From the NCBI RefSeq assembly GCF_008642355.1, contig NZ_CP029193.1:5728001-5792000 (forward strand): a DNA stretch of 64,000 nucleotides, given 5' to 3'. The notes under the pieces were generated by a model. That model ran no database searches. It was not told the origin of the DNA and saw only the letters and a list, made by a program, of their open reading frames with translations. Below are positions 54,128-63,113 of the stretch, piece after piece. The position numbers and the translations under genes were made by a program. Positions within the stretch are counted from its first letter, which is position 1; each line of letters begins with the position of its first letter. Source of the DNA: Streptomyces venezuelae (lineage in GTDB: Bacteria > Actinomycetota > Actinomycetes > Streptomycetales > Streptomycetaceae).

Positions 54128-54143
54128 TCATGACACGGGCTCT
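54081..54143 (-). terminator. Perfect 24-bp hairpin spanning the stop of the hotdog-fold gene
   Basis: Arms 54081-54104 and 54120-54143 are exact reverse complements over 24 bp (AGAGCCCGTGTCATGACCCC... on the left), loop 15 bases. The stop codon at 54128-54130 lies inside the right arm. Far longer than other terminators here, it probably ends transcription of the ABC-hotdog operon; its length also makes it recombination-prone. Confidence 0.8.
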
Positions 54144-54976
54144 CGGTCCCCGCGGGTCCCGGGCGCCCGCCGCGGATCGATCCACAACGCCTCGCCGACC
54201 GCGCACGGTTCGCCCCGCGCCGTCGTCACCGCCGCGCCCATCGTGTGCTTGCGGCCGTGCGTGGCGACCGGCCAGGCGTACGTGATGAGGTCCTCGCCCG
54301 CCGCCACGGGGCGCAGCAGGGTCGCCGTGAGCGACGCCGTGACCGCCCCGGGGCGGAGGCTCCCGGCGTGCACGCCCGCCCAGGCCGTCGGGCAGTCGAG
54401 GACGGCCCACAGCAGCTCGGCGCGCATCAGTCCCCGCGCGTCGGCGAAGGCGGGATGCGCCGTCCACGCCGTCGCCACCACGTCACGGCCGGGCACCGGC
54501 ATGCAGCACTGCCGCAGGCCCCGGCCCGGCGGGCGCGGCCCGCAGCCGAAGCAGTCGACCACGGTTCCGTCGGCGGCGAGCCCCGTCGGGCCCGCCGTGC
54601 GGAACGCCGCTGCCGCTGCCGCCGCCTGGTCCCAGGACGGCGCGTCCGGAGCGGCGGAGACGGCCAGATCGGGGACGGGTGTCGCGGTCGCGAACACGGC
54701 GCCGGACCCGTCCATCAACTGGGACCCTCCGTCGCCCGGTTCGGCCACCCGCAGCGGAGTGTCCACCGGCGTCGCGGCCCGGAAGTCCACCCGGACCGTG
54801 GCCGCCGCCGCGCGTGCGGCGAGGAGCCCGGCGACATACCCGCCGAAGGCGATGCCCGGATAGCCCTGGTGGCTCGCCGGGACGGTGATCACCTCGCCGG
54901 CCTCGGCCGCCGCACCTGTCGCTCCCGGTGCCCCCGCCGTCGCCGCACGCCTGCCCGTGCCCGTCTCGTCGCTCAT
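54128..54976 (-). CDS. Hotdog-fold (thioesterase-like) protein
   Basis: A 282-residue protein with two hotdog-like halves. N-terminal half: VPASHQGYPGIAFGGYVAGLLAARA resembles the helix region of PaaI/acyl-CoA thioesterases. The centre has DCFGCGPRPPGRGL, a C-x-x-C-G ... GL motif common in actinobacterial hotdog proteins. C-terminal half: DLITYAWPVATHGRKHTMGAAV, then EALWIDPR. The catalytic residue and substrate (perhaps an acyl-CoA) are not evident. A Gly/Ala-rich ~25-residue tail precedes the fold. It starts 4 bp after the stop of the second ABC gene, so it belongs to that operon; a link to lipid or acyl export is an inference. Confidence 0.78.
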   Translation of the reverse strand: MSDETGTGRRAATAGAPGATGAAAEAGEVITVPASHQGYPGIAFGGYVAGLLAARAAAATVRVDFRAATPVDTPLRVAEPGDGGSQLMDGSGAVFATATPVPDLAVSAAPDAPSWDQAAAAAAAFRTAGPTGLAADGTVVDCFGCGPRPPGRGLRQCCMPVPGRDVVATAWTAHPAFADARGLMRAELLWAVLDCPTAWAGVHAGSLRPGAVTASLTATLLRPVAAGEDLITYAWPVATHGRKHTMGAAVTTARGEPCAVGEALWIDPRRAPGTRGDREPVS

Positions 54977-54980
54977 GCCG

Positions 54981-56870
54981 TCAGCTCACCACACTCTCGC
55001 GCCATGCCCGGTGCAGCTCCGCGAACGCGCCCGTGCCCGCGATGAGTTCGTCCGGTGTGCCGTCCTCCACGATGCGGCCGTGCTCCATGACCAGGACCCG
55101 GTCGGCGATCTCCACCGTGGAGAGGCGGTGGGCGATGACCACGGCCGTACGGCCGCGCAGCACCGTGTGCATGGCGCGCTGCACCGCGCGCTCGCCGGGG
55201 ATGTCCAGGGAACTCGTCGCCTCGTCCAGGATCAGCACCGCAGGGTCGGCGAGCAGGGCGCGGGCGAACGCGACCAGCTGGCGCTGGCCCGCGGAGATCC
55301 GGCCGCCCCGCTTGCGCACGTCGGTGTCGTAGCCGTCGGGGAGCGACACGATGAAGTCGTGGGCGCCGATGGCCTTCGCCGCGCGCTCGATGTCCTCGCG
55401 GGTGGCGTCCGGGCGGCCGATCGCGATGTTCTCCGCGACGGTCCCGGAGAACAGGAACGCCTCCTGCGTCACCATGACCACCCCGCGCCGCAGCTCGGTG
55501 AGGGCGAGTTCGCGCAGGTCGACGCCGTCCAGGAGGACGCTGCCCGATGTCGGGTCGTAGAAGCGGGCGAGGAGTTTCGCCAGCGTCGACTTGCCCGCGC
55601 CCGTGGAGCCGACCACCGCCACGGTCTGCCCGGCGGGCAGGGTGAGGTCGAAGCGGGGCAGGATCTCGCCGCCCGTGCGATACGCGAACCGGACGCCCTC
55701 GAAGCGGACTTCGCGCCCCGGATGATCGGATTCCAGAACCGGCAGCGGGCGGGCGACGGACGCGTCCGGCTCGGGCACGGTCGGGGTCTGGGCGAGCAGT
55801 CCCGCGACCTTCTCCAGGGACGCGGCCGCCGACTGGTAGGAGTTGAGGAACATGCCGAGCCGGTCGATCGGGTCGTACAGGCGCCGCAGGTACAGCACGG
55901 CCGCGGCCAGCACGCCGAGCGCGAGCCCGCCGTCCGCCACCCGGTGGGCGCCCCACAGCACGATGGCGGCCACCGCGGTGTTGGCGACGAGCCGCGAACC
56001 GACGACGTAGCGGGCCATCTCCAGCATCGCGTCGCCGTTGGTCCGCTCGTGCCGGTGGTTGAGCACGCGGAACTCCGCGTCGTTGGCCCGCTCCCTGCGG
56101 AACGCCCGCACCGGCCGGATGCCGTTCATCGTCTCCGCGAACTTCACGATGACGGCGGCGATCGCCGTCGACCGGTTGCGGAACATGACGCCGGCGCGCC
56201 GCTGGTAGAGGCGGATGAGCAGATACAGCGGGATGAAGGAGACGACCGCCACCGCGCCGAGTCCCAGGTCGAGCCAGAGCAGCATCGCCGAGATGTAGAC
56301 GAAGGACAGGATGACCGTGAGGAGTTCCTGCAGCCCCTCGCTGAGCAGCTCGCGCAGCGACTCGACGTCGGTGGTGGAGCGGGAGATCAGCCGGCCCGAG
56401 GTGTACCGCTCGTGGAAGTCGACGCTGAGCGCCTGCGCGTGCCGGAAGATGCGGCCGCGCAGGTCGAGCAGGACGTCCTGGTTGACCCGGGCGGAGGCGA
56501 TGATGAACGCGTACTGGAGGGCACCGGACGCGGCCGCGCAGCACAGGTAGCCGGCGGCGACGGCGATCAGCGGCCCGTAGTCGTCGGCGCGCACGGCGGG
56601 CACGCCGCGGTCGATGGCGTACGCGACGAGCAGCGGCCCGGCCTGTACGACGGCCTGCTGTACGAGGAGCAGCATGGCGGCGAGCACGACGCGCCGGCGC
56701 AGCGGTGAGAGCAGAGAGCACAGCAGGGCGCGGGTGGCGCCCGGGGGAGCGGGCAGCTCGTCCTTGTCGAACGGGTCGTCCGGCTCGGCGGGTGACGCGG
56801 CGGGCAGACCGGCGTCGTCGTCGCCCTCGGGATCGAAGGGCTTCTCCCGTACGGATGCGGGCACGGTCAT
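54981..56870 (-). CDS. ABC exporter half-transporter, catalytically intact ATP site
   Basis: Fused membrane-ATPase half-transporter, 629 residues. Six helices (~45-340; family features DFHERYTSGRLISRSTTDVESL) precede the ATPase: Walker A GSTGAGKST, Q-loop VTQEAFLF, signature ISAGQRQ (a departure from LSGGQ), Walker B VLILDEATSSLD with catalytic Glu, and switch AHRLSTV. The ATG overlaps the stop of the upstream half-transporter by 4 bp, indicating a heterodimer of the TM287/288-like type. It supplies the Walker half of the active site and the signature half of the degenerate site. Substrate unknown. Confidence 0.93.
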   Translation of the reverse strand: MTVPASVREKPFDPEGDDDAGLPAASPAEPDDPFDKDELPAPPGATRALLCSLLSPLRRRVVLAAMLLLVQQAVVQAGPLLVAYAIDRGVPAVRADDYGPLIAVAAGYLCCAAASGALQYAFIIASARVNQDVLLDLRGRIFRHAQALSVDFHERYTSGRLISRSTTDVESLRELLSEGLQELLTVILSFVYISAMLLWLDLGLGAVAVVSFIPLYLLIRLYQRRAGVMFRNRSTAIAAVIVKFAETMNGIRPVRAFRRERANDAEFRVLNHRHERTNGDAMLEMARYVVGSRLVANTAVAAIVLWGAHRVADGGLALGVLAAAVLYLRRLYDPIDRLGMFLNSYQSAAASLEKVAGLLAQTPTVPEPDASVARPLPVLESDHPGREVRFEGVRFAYRTGGEILPRFDLTLPAGQTVAVVGSTGAGKSTLAKLLARFYDPTSGSVLLDGVDLRELALTELRRGVVMVTQEAFLFSGTVAENIAIGRPDATREDIERAAKAIGAHDFIVSLPDGYDTDVRKRGGRISAGQRQLVAFARALLADPAVLILDEATSSLDIPGERAVQRAMHTVLRGRTAVVIAHRLSTVEIADRVLVMEHGRIVEDGTPDELIAGTGAFAELHRAWRESVVS

Positions 56871-58780
56871 CGGGCGGCCTCCTCGGCGGGGTGTCCGGTG
56901 GCGGGGCGGCCGGCGGGCGTGGTGGGGGCGGCGGGCGTGCCGGGTGTCGGCGCGGGCGGCGGGTCCGACGTGTCCCCGGTGCCCGACATCAGCCACGCGT
57001 ACTCCGCGTTGTCCCGCAGCAGTTCCTGGTGCGTGCCGACCGCGGCGACACGGCCGCCCGACAACAGCGCGACCCGGTCGGCGAGCAGCACCGTGGACGG
57101 CCGGTGAGCGACGATGAGCGCGGTCGTGTCCGCGAGGACCTTCCGCAGCGCCGCCTCCACCAGTGCCTCCGTGTGGACGTCGAGCGCGGACAGCGGGTCG
57201 TCGAGGACCAGGAAGCGAGGGCGGCCCACGACCGCGCGGGCCAGGGCCAGGCGCTGGCGCTGGCCGCCGGAGAGGCTCAGGCCCTGCTCCCCGACCTGCG
57301 TGCCGGTGCCCTGCGGGAGGGCGTGCGCGAAGCCTGCCTGCGCCACGTCGAGGGCGCGGGCCAACTCGGTGTCGCCCGCGCTCTCGTCGGCGCCCATCAG
57401 GACGTTCTCGCCGACCGTGGCGGAGAACAGGGTGGGCTCCTCGAAGGCGACGGCCACGAGGGTCCGCAGGTGTGCGCGGTCCATCGCGGTGATGTCCTCG
57501 CCGTCGAGGGTGATGCGGCCACCGGTCACCTCGTGCAGCCGGGGCACCAGCGCCGTGAGCGTGGTCTTGCCGCTGCCGGTCGCCCCGACGAGCGCCATGG
57601 TCTCGCCGCTGCGCACGTGCAGGTCGACGTGGGAGAGGACGGCGGGGGCATCCGCCGCGGCGTCCGGATACCTGAACTCGACGTCGTGGAACCGGAGCCC
57701 GTCGTACGCGGGACTCTCCGCGGGCTCCTTCGGCGCGGCGGCGCCCACGGGGAGCTCCTTCCGCACACCACCCCCCTCCGCCCCGCTCTCCGGCTCCGCG
57801 TCCATCACCTCGAAGTACCGCTCCGTGGCCGTCGCCGACTCCTGGCTCATCGCCAGCAGGAACCCGATCGACTCCACGGGCCACCGCAGGGCGAGCGCCG
57901 TCGACAGGAAGGCGACCAGCGTGCCGGCCGAGAGCCCGCCGTCGGCGACCCGCACCGTGCCGAGCACCAGCGCCGCCCCGATGGCGATCTCGGGCAGCGT
58001 CACGATCACGGCCCAGATCGCGGCGAGCAGCCGCGCCTTGACCATCTCGGTGCCGCGCAGCGTGTGCGAGAGCTCGCGGAACGCCCGCGCCTGGCTGCGG
58101 TGGCGGCCGAAGCCCTTGATGATGCGGATGCCGAGCACGCTCTCCTCGACGACCGTCGTCAGATCGCCGACCTGGTCCTGCGCCTGCCGCGCCACGGCGG
58201 CGTACCGCCCCTCGAAGTACGCCGTCGCGACGACCATCGGCACCACGGGGGCGAGCAGCACGAGCCCGAGCGCGAAGTCCTGCCCCAGCAGGATGATCAC
58301 GCCCACCACGATGGTCGCCCCGTTGACCAGCAGGAACGTCAGCGGAAAGGCGAGGAACAAGCGCAGCAGCATCAGATCGGTCGTACCGCGCGACAGCAGC
58401 TGGCCCGACGCCCACCGGTCGTGGAAGGCCACCGGAAGCCGCTGCAGATGACGGAACAGGTCCGCCCGCATCGCCGCCTCCACGCTCGCGAGCGGCCGGG
58501 CGACGAGCCACCGCCGCAGCCCGAACAGCAGCGCCTCCGTGACCCCGAGCAGAAGCAGCAGCAGAGCCCCCAGCCACACCCCCGTCGGATCCCGGTCGGC
58601 CACCGGGCCGTCCACCATCCACTTCAGCACGAGGGGGAAGACGAGCCCCGTGCAGGAGGCGACGATCGCGACAACCGCCGCGGTGATCAGGCGCGTTCGG
58701 ACCGGCCGCACATACGGCCAGAGGCGCAGCAACGTCCGTACGGCGGACCGATCCTTGGCAGGGGCATCTGATTTCGGCAT
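56867..58780 (-). CDS. ABC exporter half-transporter, degenerate ATP site
   Basis: The 637-residue partner subunit: six helices (~30-310; FHDRWASGQLLSRGTTDLMLLR) and an ATPase with Walker A GATGSGKTT, intact LSGGQRQR and AHRPSTV. Two key residues differ from consensus: the Q-loop reads FEEPTLF (Glu for Gln), and Walker B reads FLVLDDPLSALD (Asp for the catalytic Glu). This is the pattern of heterodimeric exporters with one non-hydrolysing site. The C-terminal ~45 residues are a Pro/Thr-rich tail. The ATG at 58780 lacks a clear ribosome site. First gene of an operon with the second half-transporter and the hotdog protein. Confidence 0.93.
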   Translation of the reverse strand: MPKSDAPAKDRSAVRTLLRLWPYVRPVRTRLITAAVVAIVASCTGLVFPLVLKWMVDGPVADRDPTGVWLGALLLLLLGVTEALLFGLRRWLVARPLASVEAAMRADLFRHLQRLPVAFHDRWASGQLLSRGTTDLMLLRLFLAFPLTFLLVNGATIVVGVIILLGQDFALGLVLLAPVVPMVVATAYFEGRYAAVARQAQDQVGDLTTVVEESVLGIRIIKGFGRHRSQARAFRELSHTLRGTEMVKARLLAAIWAVIVTLPEIAIGAALVLGTVRVADGGLSAGTLVAFLSTALALRWPVESIGFLLAMSQESATATERYFEVMDAEPESGAEGGGVRKELPVGAAAPKEPAESPAYDGLRFHDVEFRYPDAAADAPAVLSHVDLHVRSGETMALVGATGSGKTTLTALVPRLHEVTGGRITLDGEDITAMDRAHLRTLVAVAFEEPTLFSATVGENVLMGADESAGDTELARALDVAQAGFAHALPQGTGTQVGEQGLSLSGGQRQRLALARAVVGRPRFLVLDDPLSALDVHTEALVEAALRKVLADTTALIVAHRPSTVLLADRVALLSGGRVAAVGTHQELLRDNAEYAWLMSGTGDTSDPPPAPTPGTPAAPTTPAGRPATGHPAEEAAR

Positions 58781-59068
58781 CAGGAGCGAGCCTACGGATC
58801 GCCACTGACAGAGCCCACCGAGTTTTGGACGGTAAGCGGTACTGCGCTGGACCTAGACCCCGGGCCAGGCAGCGCCAGGTACGGAAGTGCTACTCCCCGC
58901 GGCCGACACCGCCCCGAAGTCACTCCGGCGACGGAGCCGGCACCTCGTCACCGCAGGTGACGTTCTTGATCGCGCCGCTGCCTAGCGTGAGAACCGTGAT
59001 CGCGACCGTCCGGCAGCAGCCCGGTGTCCCGGTCGCCCGCACCCCTCCACGCCGCCCGGAGCTCCGTC

Positions 59069-60505
59069 ATGCCCACGCCCAGATCAGCACTCGGCACGCT
59101 CGGACCCGCCGCCCTCACCCTCCTCCTCGGCTCATGGGGCATCACGCGCGAGGACAGCATGTGGCGCGACGAGGCGGCCACGTGGGAGGCCGCCCACCGG
59201 TCGCTGCCCGACCTCGCGCACCTGCTGGACCGGATCGACGTCGTCCACGGCGCCTACCACCTGTTCATGCACGGCGTCTTCGCCGTCCTCGGGGACAGCC
59301 TCGTCACCCTGCGCCTGCCCTCGGTCCTCGCCATGGCGGGTGCCACCGCGGCGATCGCCGCGACCGCAAGCCGCCTGGCCGGACCCCGCGCGGGAGCCGC
59401 GGCCGGCGCCGCCTTCGCCCTCATGCCGAGCACCCGGCACTACGCCCAGGAGGGGCACTCGTACGCCCTGGTGGTGGCCGCCGTCGCCGTGGCGACGCTG
59501 CTCCTGGTGACCCTCATGGACGGCCACGGCAGGCCGGGCAGACCGACCGCCCGCCTCTGGACGGCCTACGTGACCGCTTTGCTCGTCGCCGCGCTGCTCA
59601 ACTGGTTCTCGCTGCTCGCACTCCCGGCCCACGCGGCGACCGTTCTCCTCGCACACCACCGCGGTGCCCCCCGGCTCCTGACCCGCTGGCTCACGGCGGC
59701 AGCGGTGGTCGTCGGCGGCGCGCTGCCGGTCATCCTGGCCAGCCGCTCCCAGGCCCATCAGGTCGCCTGGATACGCCCGCTGACCTGGTCGACAGCACCG
59801 GCCCCCGCGCTTCTGCTCGCTCTGGGGGCGTTCTGCGCGATCCTGCTGAAACGCCGTCCGGCCACACGGACCAAGGTCCCGACAGGCGACGCCGTCTCCC
59901 CCGGCCTGCCCCTCCTGGCGCTCCCCCTCATCGCCCTGCTCATCGGCACCGCGCTCGCCACCCTCGTACGCTCCCGGCGTCCCCTCACCGCACTCGTCCT
60001 GGCCGCGTCCGCCGCCCTGCTGCCGCTCCAGCTCGACCTGCGCACCCCGCAGAGCCGCGTCGACGACGTCCTCGCCCCCGCCGAAACGGTGGCCTGGACC
60101 TCCCGGCCGGGGGACGGCTCCTTCACCGGCCTCGACGACCCGGCACTCGCCGAGAGCCCCACCGCCTCCGGCTCGCTCCAGGGCACGGAGAAGCCGTCCA
60201 CATACATGCCGTCCACATACATACGGAAGGCGATGCTGCGCAAGCACCGCATCCTGGTCGTCACCGACGCCGACGACCACCCCGGAGGCGGGCGCGACAC
60301 CGTCAGACGCAGGGTCCTGGTCGATCACTTCACACGCTGCGCCGACACCGAGACACGCGGACGCCGCGTCCAGGCCTACGAGCGCGGCAGCCGGTGCGCC
60401 GCACGGCCCACGGGGTCGTCACGCGTGCGTGCCCCCGGCAACGAACCGCTCAGCACCCGTGAGGGGAGTGCTCGCGCTCGTCGCCAGGGGCACGTCGAAC
60501 CGTGA
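59069..60505 (+). CDS. Polytopic mannosyltransferase-like membrane protein, 3' end altered
   Basis: A 478-residue membrane protein of the glycosyltransferase-39/87-like group. The first luminal loop has SMWRDEAATWEAAHRSLPDL (acidic D-E motif typical of polyprenyl-phosphate-sugar users), then VVHGAYHLFMHGVF, LRLPSVLAMAGA and MPSTRHYAQEGHSYALVVA. Relatives I recall have a helix with a D-R-Y-V motif before RTPESRVDD; here that helix seems missing (LLIGTALATLVRSRRPLTAL). After the usual end (RGRRVQAYERGS) the frame runs ~30 residues into remnants of a LuxR gene. So the C terminus is probably rearranged and activity is doubtful. The ATG at 59069 is 7 bases after GGAG. Confidence 0.7.
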   Translation: MPTPRSALGTLGPAALTLLLGSWGITREDSMWRDEAATWEAAHRSLPDLAHLLDRIDVVHGAYHLFMHGVFAVLGDSLVTLRLPSVLAMAGATAAIAATASRLAGPRAGAAAGAAFALMPSTRHYAQEGHSYALVVAAVAVATLLLVTLMDGHGRPGRPTARLWTAYVTALLVAALLNWFSLLALPAHAATVLLAHHRGAPRLLTRWLTAAAVVVGGALPVILASRSQAHQVAWIRPLTWSTAPAPALLLALGAFCAILLKRRPATRTKVPTGDAVSPGLPLLALPLIALLIGTALATLVRSRRPLTALVLAASAALLPLQLDLRTPQSRVDDVLAPAETVAWTSRPGDGSFTGLDDPALAESPTASGSLQGTEKPSTYMPSTYIRKAMLRKHRILVVTDADDHPGGGRDTVRRRVLVDHFTRCADTETRGRRVQAYERGSRCAARPTGSSRVRAPGNEPLSTREGSARARRQGHVEP

Positions 60506-60545
60506 GATCGCCGCGGAGCTCGTCATCAGCGAGGCCACGGTCCGG
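60447..60545 (+). pseudogene. LuxR-type HTH fragment
   Basis: In one frame the translation reads VLALVARGTSNREIAAELVI then SEATVR, an almost perfect match to the LuxR/NarL DNA-binding helices (consensus REREVL.LVA.G.SN.EIA..L..SE.TVK). Similarity begins and ends abruptly: no receiver domain upstream, and the recognition helix continuation (THV..I..KL) is lost after TVR. It overlaps the 3' end of the membrane-protein frame in another phase. A remnant of a deleted response-regulator gene. Confidence 0.8.
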
Positions 60546-60559
60546 CCAAGCCGCGGAGG

Positions 60560-61942
60560 CTACGCCCGCTGCCAGAGCGCCGGCGTGTTCGGCGGCTCCC
60601 AGCCCGGCTGCGCCTGGTGGCCCTGGAGGCAGCGGTACGTGGAACCGCCGTAGGTGACCGTGTCGCCCGCGGCGTACACCTTGCCCGCCGCCCAGGTGCC
60701 GCCCGGCTCCGGCTCGCCGGGACCCGGGTCCTCACCGCCGCCGGTGGTCTTCAGCGTCAGGGCGAAGCGCTGGAGCAGCGGGTTGATCGGCTGGTGGTAC
60801 GTCGTACCGCCGCTGGAGCAGTTGCCCGAACCGCCCGAGGTGACACCCTGCGCCTGGCTCCCCGATATGTAGGAGCCGCCCGAGTCGCCCGGCTCGGCGC
60901 AGACCGTCGTCCGCGTCACGCCGCTGATCGTGCCTTCGGGGTAGGTGACGCTCGTGTTGTGCTGCGAGATGGTGCCGCAGTGCCACCCCGTAGTGGAGCC
61001 CGACCGGCAGATCGACGCACCCACCGGGGACTGTGTCGAGCCCCCGACGCCGATCCGCTGGCCGCCCTGGCCCTTCACGTACGGGGTGGCGGTCCACTGC
61101 GTGTTCGTGGCGACCCAGGCCATGTCGTTCCCGGGGAACACGGAAGCCTGGAACGTGCCCTGGGCCACCTGGTTGTAGCCGGTCGTCGCGGTGCCCGCGC
61201 GCCCGCAGTGACCGGCCGTCGCGAAGCCCTGCTGGGTGCCCTTGGTGACGGAGAAGCCGATGGAGCAGCGGCCGCCCATGTAGTACGCCTCACCGCCCAC
61301 CAGGTCGTACAGCGGCCGCGGCCGCTCCGTGGACCTCTCGACGCGGACGAGGGAGGAGTCCACGCCCGCCGCCGCGACGAGGGACTTCGCCGCGGACGTC
61401 TTCACGGCCCGCACCACGACCGCGTTGGAGCGCACGTCGACGTACCAGACCGGCGCGTCACGCGTCGCGGTCTTCTTCGCCGCGCGGTCCAGGCGGGCCT
61501 TGGCCGCGTCCAGCCGCGCGACCGAGTGATCGACGACCGCGGCCCGTGCGCCCCGCGCCTCGATCCTGGGGACGTCGGCGGCGTCGGTGGTCGCCACGGT
61601 GAGCTTCGCGGAGGTGGCGCCGTGCACCCAGGCGCCCGCGAAGTCACGGCCGAGCGCGTTGCGCAGGGCTCCCGCGACGGCGCCGGCCTCGGCCTCGTTG
61701 ACCAGACGGGCCTCGGCCTGCGCCGTCGTGAGGCCGAGGTCGCGCTGCATGGCCTTCAAGACTCCGGGAGAGGTCTTGCCGACGGCGGCGCTCTCGGCGG
61801 GGGAGAGCCGGGAGGAGGAAGGGGAAGCGGAGGAGGAGGGGGACGCGGACGCGGCGCCGGGGAGCCCGGCGAAGACCAGCGCACCGGCCGCGGTGACCGC
61901 GGCACACGCGGCGGCGACACGTCTGTGATGGGTGGGGAGCAT
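60560..61942 (-). CDS. Streptogrisin-type S1 protease with chitin-binding module
   Basis: Secreted chymotrypsin-fold serine protease, 460-residue preproenzyme resembling streptogrisin C. Signal peptide ~1-33; long alpha-lytic-type propeptide (~45-205) needed for folding; mature domain from ~215 with catalytic His in ATAGHCG, Asp in GNDMAWV and Ser in EPGDSGGSY, plus paired Cys. A Gly/Pro/Glu linker (GGGEDPGPGEPEPGG) leads to a ~45-residue CBM5/12 chitin-binding module (TWAAGKVYAAGDTVTYGGST, then YRCLQGHQAQPGWEP). The ATG is 7 bases after GAGGAG. It likely binds chitinous material such as fungal wall and digests associated protein. Confidence 0.95.
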   Translation of the reverse strand: MLPTHHRRVAAACAAVTAAGALVFAGLPGAASASPSSSASPSSSRLSPAESAAVGKTSPGVLKAMQRDLGLTTAQAEARLVNEAEAGAVAGALRNALGRDFAGAWVHGATSAKLTVATTDAADVPRIEARGARAAVVDHSVARLDAAKARLDRAAKKTATRDAPVWYVDVRSNAVVVRAVKTSAAKSLVAAAGVDSSLVRVERSTERPRPLYDLVGGEAYYMGGRCSIGFSVTKGTQQGFATAGHCGRAGTATTGYNQVAQGTFQASVFPGNDMAWVATNTQWTATPYVKGQGGQRIGVGGSTQSPVGASICRSGSTTGWHCGTISQHNTSVTYPEGTISGVTRTTVCAEPGDSGGSYISGSQAQGVTSGGSGNCSSGGTTYHQPINPLLQRFALTLKTTGGGEDPGPGEPEPGGTWAAGKVYAAGDTVTYGGSTYRCLQGHQAQPGWEPPNTPALWQRA

Positions 61943-62068
61943 ACGAGGTCTCCTCGATGTGCAAGGACGAGCGGGGATCGCCCACACGGTAGAAGCCTCA
62001 ACAGCCCACGAGCAGCTGTCATTCGACCCCGTACGCCGACGTTATGGACCGCCGGTGAACGCCTCGTG

Positions 62069-63022
62069 TCAGGGAGACGGCGGCGAGGGCGCCGACAGCC
62101 AGGCCGTATAGCTTTCGCTGCGCGCCGCCGCCTCCGCGTGCGCCGCGCGGGCCTGCGCGAAGACCGCCGCCGCCGTGTCATGGGCGGGAGCCGCCGGATG
62201 CCAGCCGAGCAGGTGCCGCCAGTACAGCGGCGCCCCCGCGAGAGGCCTGGTCACGAGGCCCGGCGTCGGCGGGAACGTCGCCCGGCACAGCCCCACCGCC
62301 CGCCCCACCTGCACCAGATGCACGCACGACGCGACATCCGTCTCGTACACGCGCGACGGCGTGAACCCCGCCCGCGCGCACGCCGCCGAGAAACAGTCCG
62401 CGAAACAGCCGTCGCCCGGCACGTCCGTCCACGCCTCGTCCGCGAGCCGCGCCAGGTCGATCTCCTGGACGTCGGCCAGCGGATGGGAGGTGGGCAGCAT
62501 GACGAAGACGGGATCGCGCGCCACCTCGCGCCACACGAGGAGTTCACTCTCCGGCGGCGCACTCGCCCCGCACGTGCCGACCAGCGCGAAGTCGAGGCGT
62601 CCCGCCGCCGTACTCGACGCGAGCTCCCGCTCCGACCACGACGTGTGCGTCGACACCGGCACCCCCGGATACGCCGCGGCGAGCCGGTCCACCAGCGCCC
62701 CGAGCAGCGGCCCGTGGATGCCGCCGAGCCGGAACCCCGCCCCGCCCTCCCACGCCCGTACGAACCGCTGCGCCTCCTCCCGCAGCCCGCTCACGGCGGG
62801 CAGGACCACCCGGGCCCGCGCGAGCACGAACTCGCCGAGCGCCGTGGCCCGCACCCCGTACTGCCCCCGCTCGAAGAGCGGGCCGCCAAGGACGCGCTCG
62901 ATCCTCTTCAACTGCGCGCTCAGGGCCGGCTGGGCGAGCCCGAGCGCGGTGGCGGCCTTGGTCAGGCTGCCCGCGTCGGCGATCGCCCGGATCGTCTTGA
63001 GGTGCCGCAACTCCAGGTCCAT
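62069..63022 (-). CDS. LysR-family transcriptional regulator
   Basis: A 317-residue LysR-type regulator. Residues 1-65 are the winged HTH (MDLELRHLKTIRAIADAGSL, TKAATALGLAQPALSAQLKR, IERVLGGPLFERGQYG), followed by the linker helix and a periplasmic-binding-like effector domain with family segments DFALVGTCG and FVMLPTSHPLADVQ. The effector is unknown. It is transcribed away from glgX on the same strand, with 91 bp after the glgX stop, and no divergent neighbour that would be the usual LysR target, so its regulon is not evident. The C-terminal ~30 residues are Ala-rich. Confidence 0.93.
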   Translation of the reverse strand: MDLELRHLKTIRAIADAGSLTKAATALGLAQPALSAQLKRIERVLGGPLFERGQYGVRATALGEFVLARARVVLPAVSGLREEAQRFVRAWEGGAGFRLGGIHGPLLGALVDRLAAAYPGVPVSTHTSWSERELASSTAAGRLDFALVGTCGASAPPESELLVWREVARDPVFVMLPTSHPLADVQEIDLARLADEAWTDVPGDGCFADCFSAACARAGFTPSRVYETDVASCVHLVQVGRAVGLCRATFPPTPGLVTRPLAGAPLYWRHLLGWHPAAPAHDTAAAVFAQARAAHAEAAARSESYTAWLSAPSPPSP

Positions 63023-63113
63023 AAGGCGAGCTTGGGGTCACCCAAGAGCAGGGGCAAGACTCAGGTCCGGACCAAGCGCGCGCATATGCGGGGACTCCGC
63101 GACGGCACCACCG

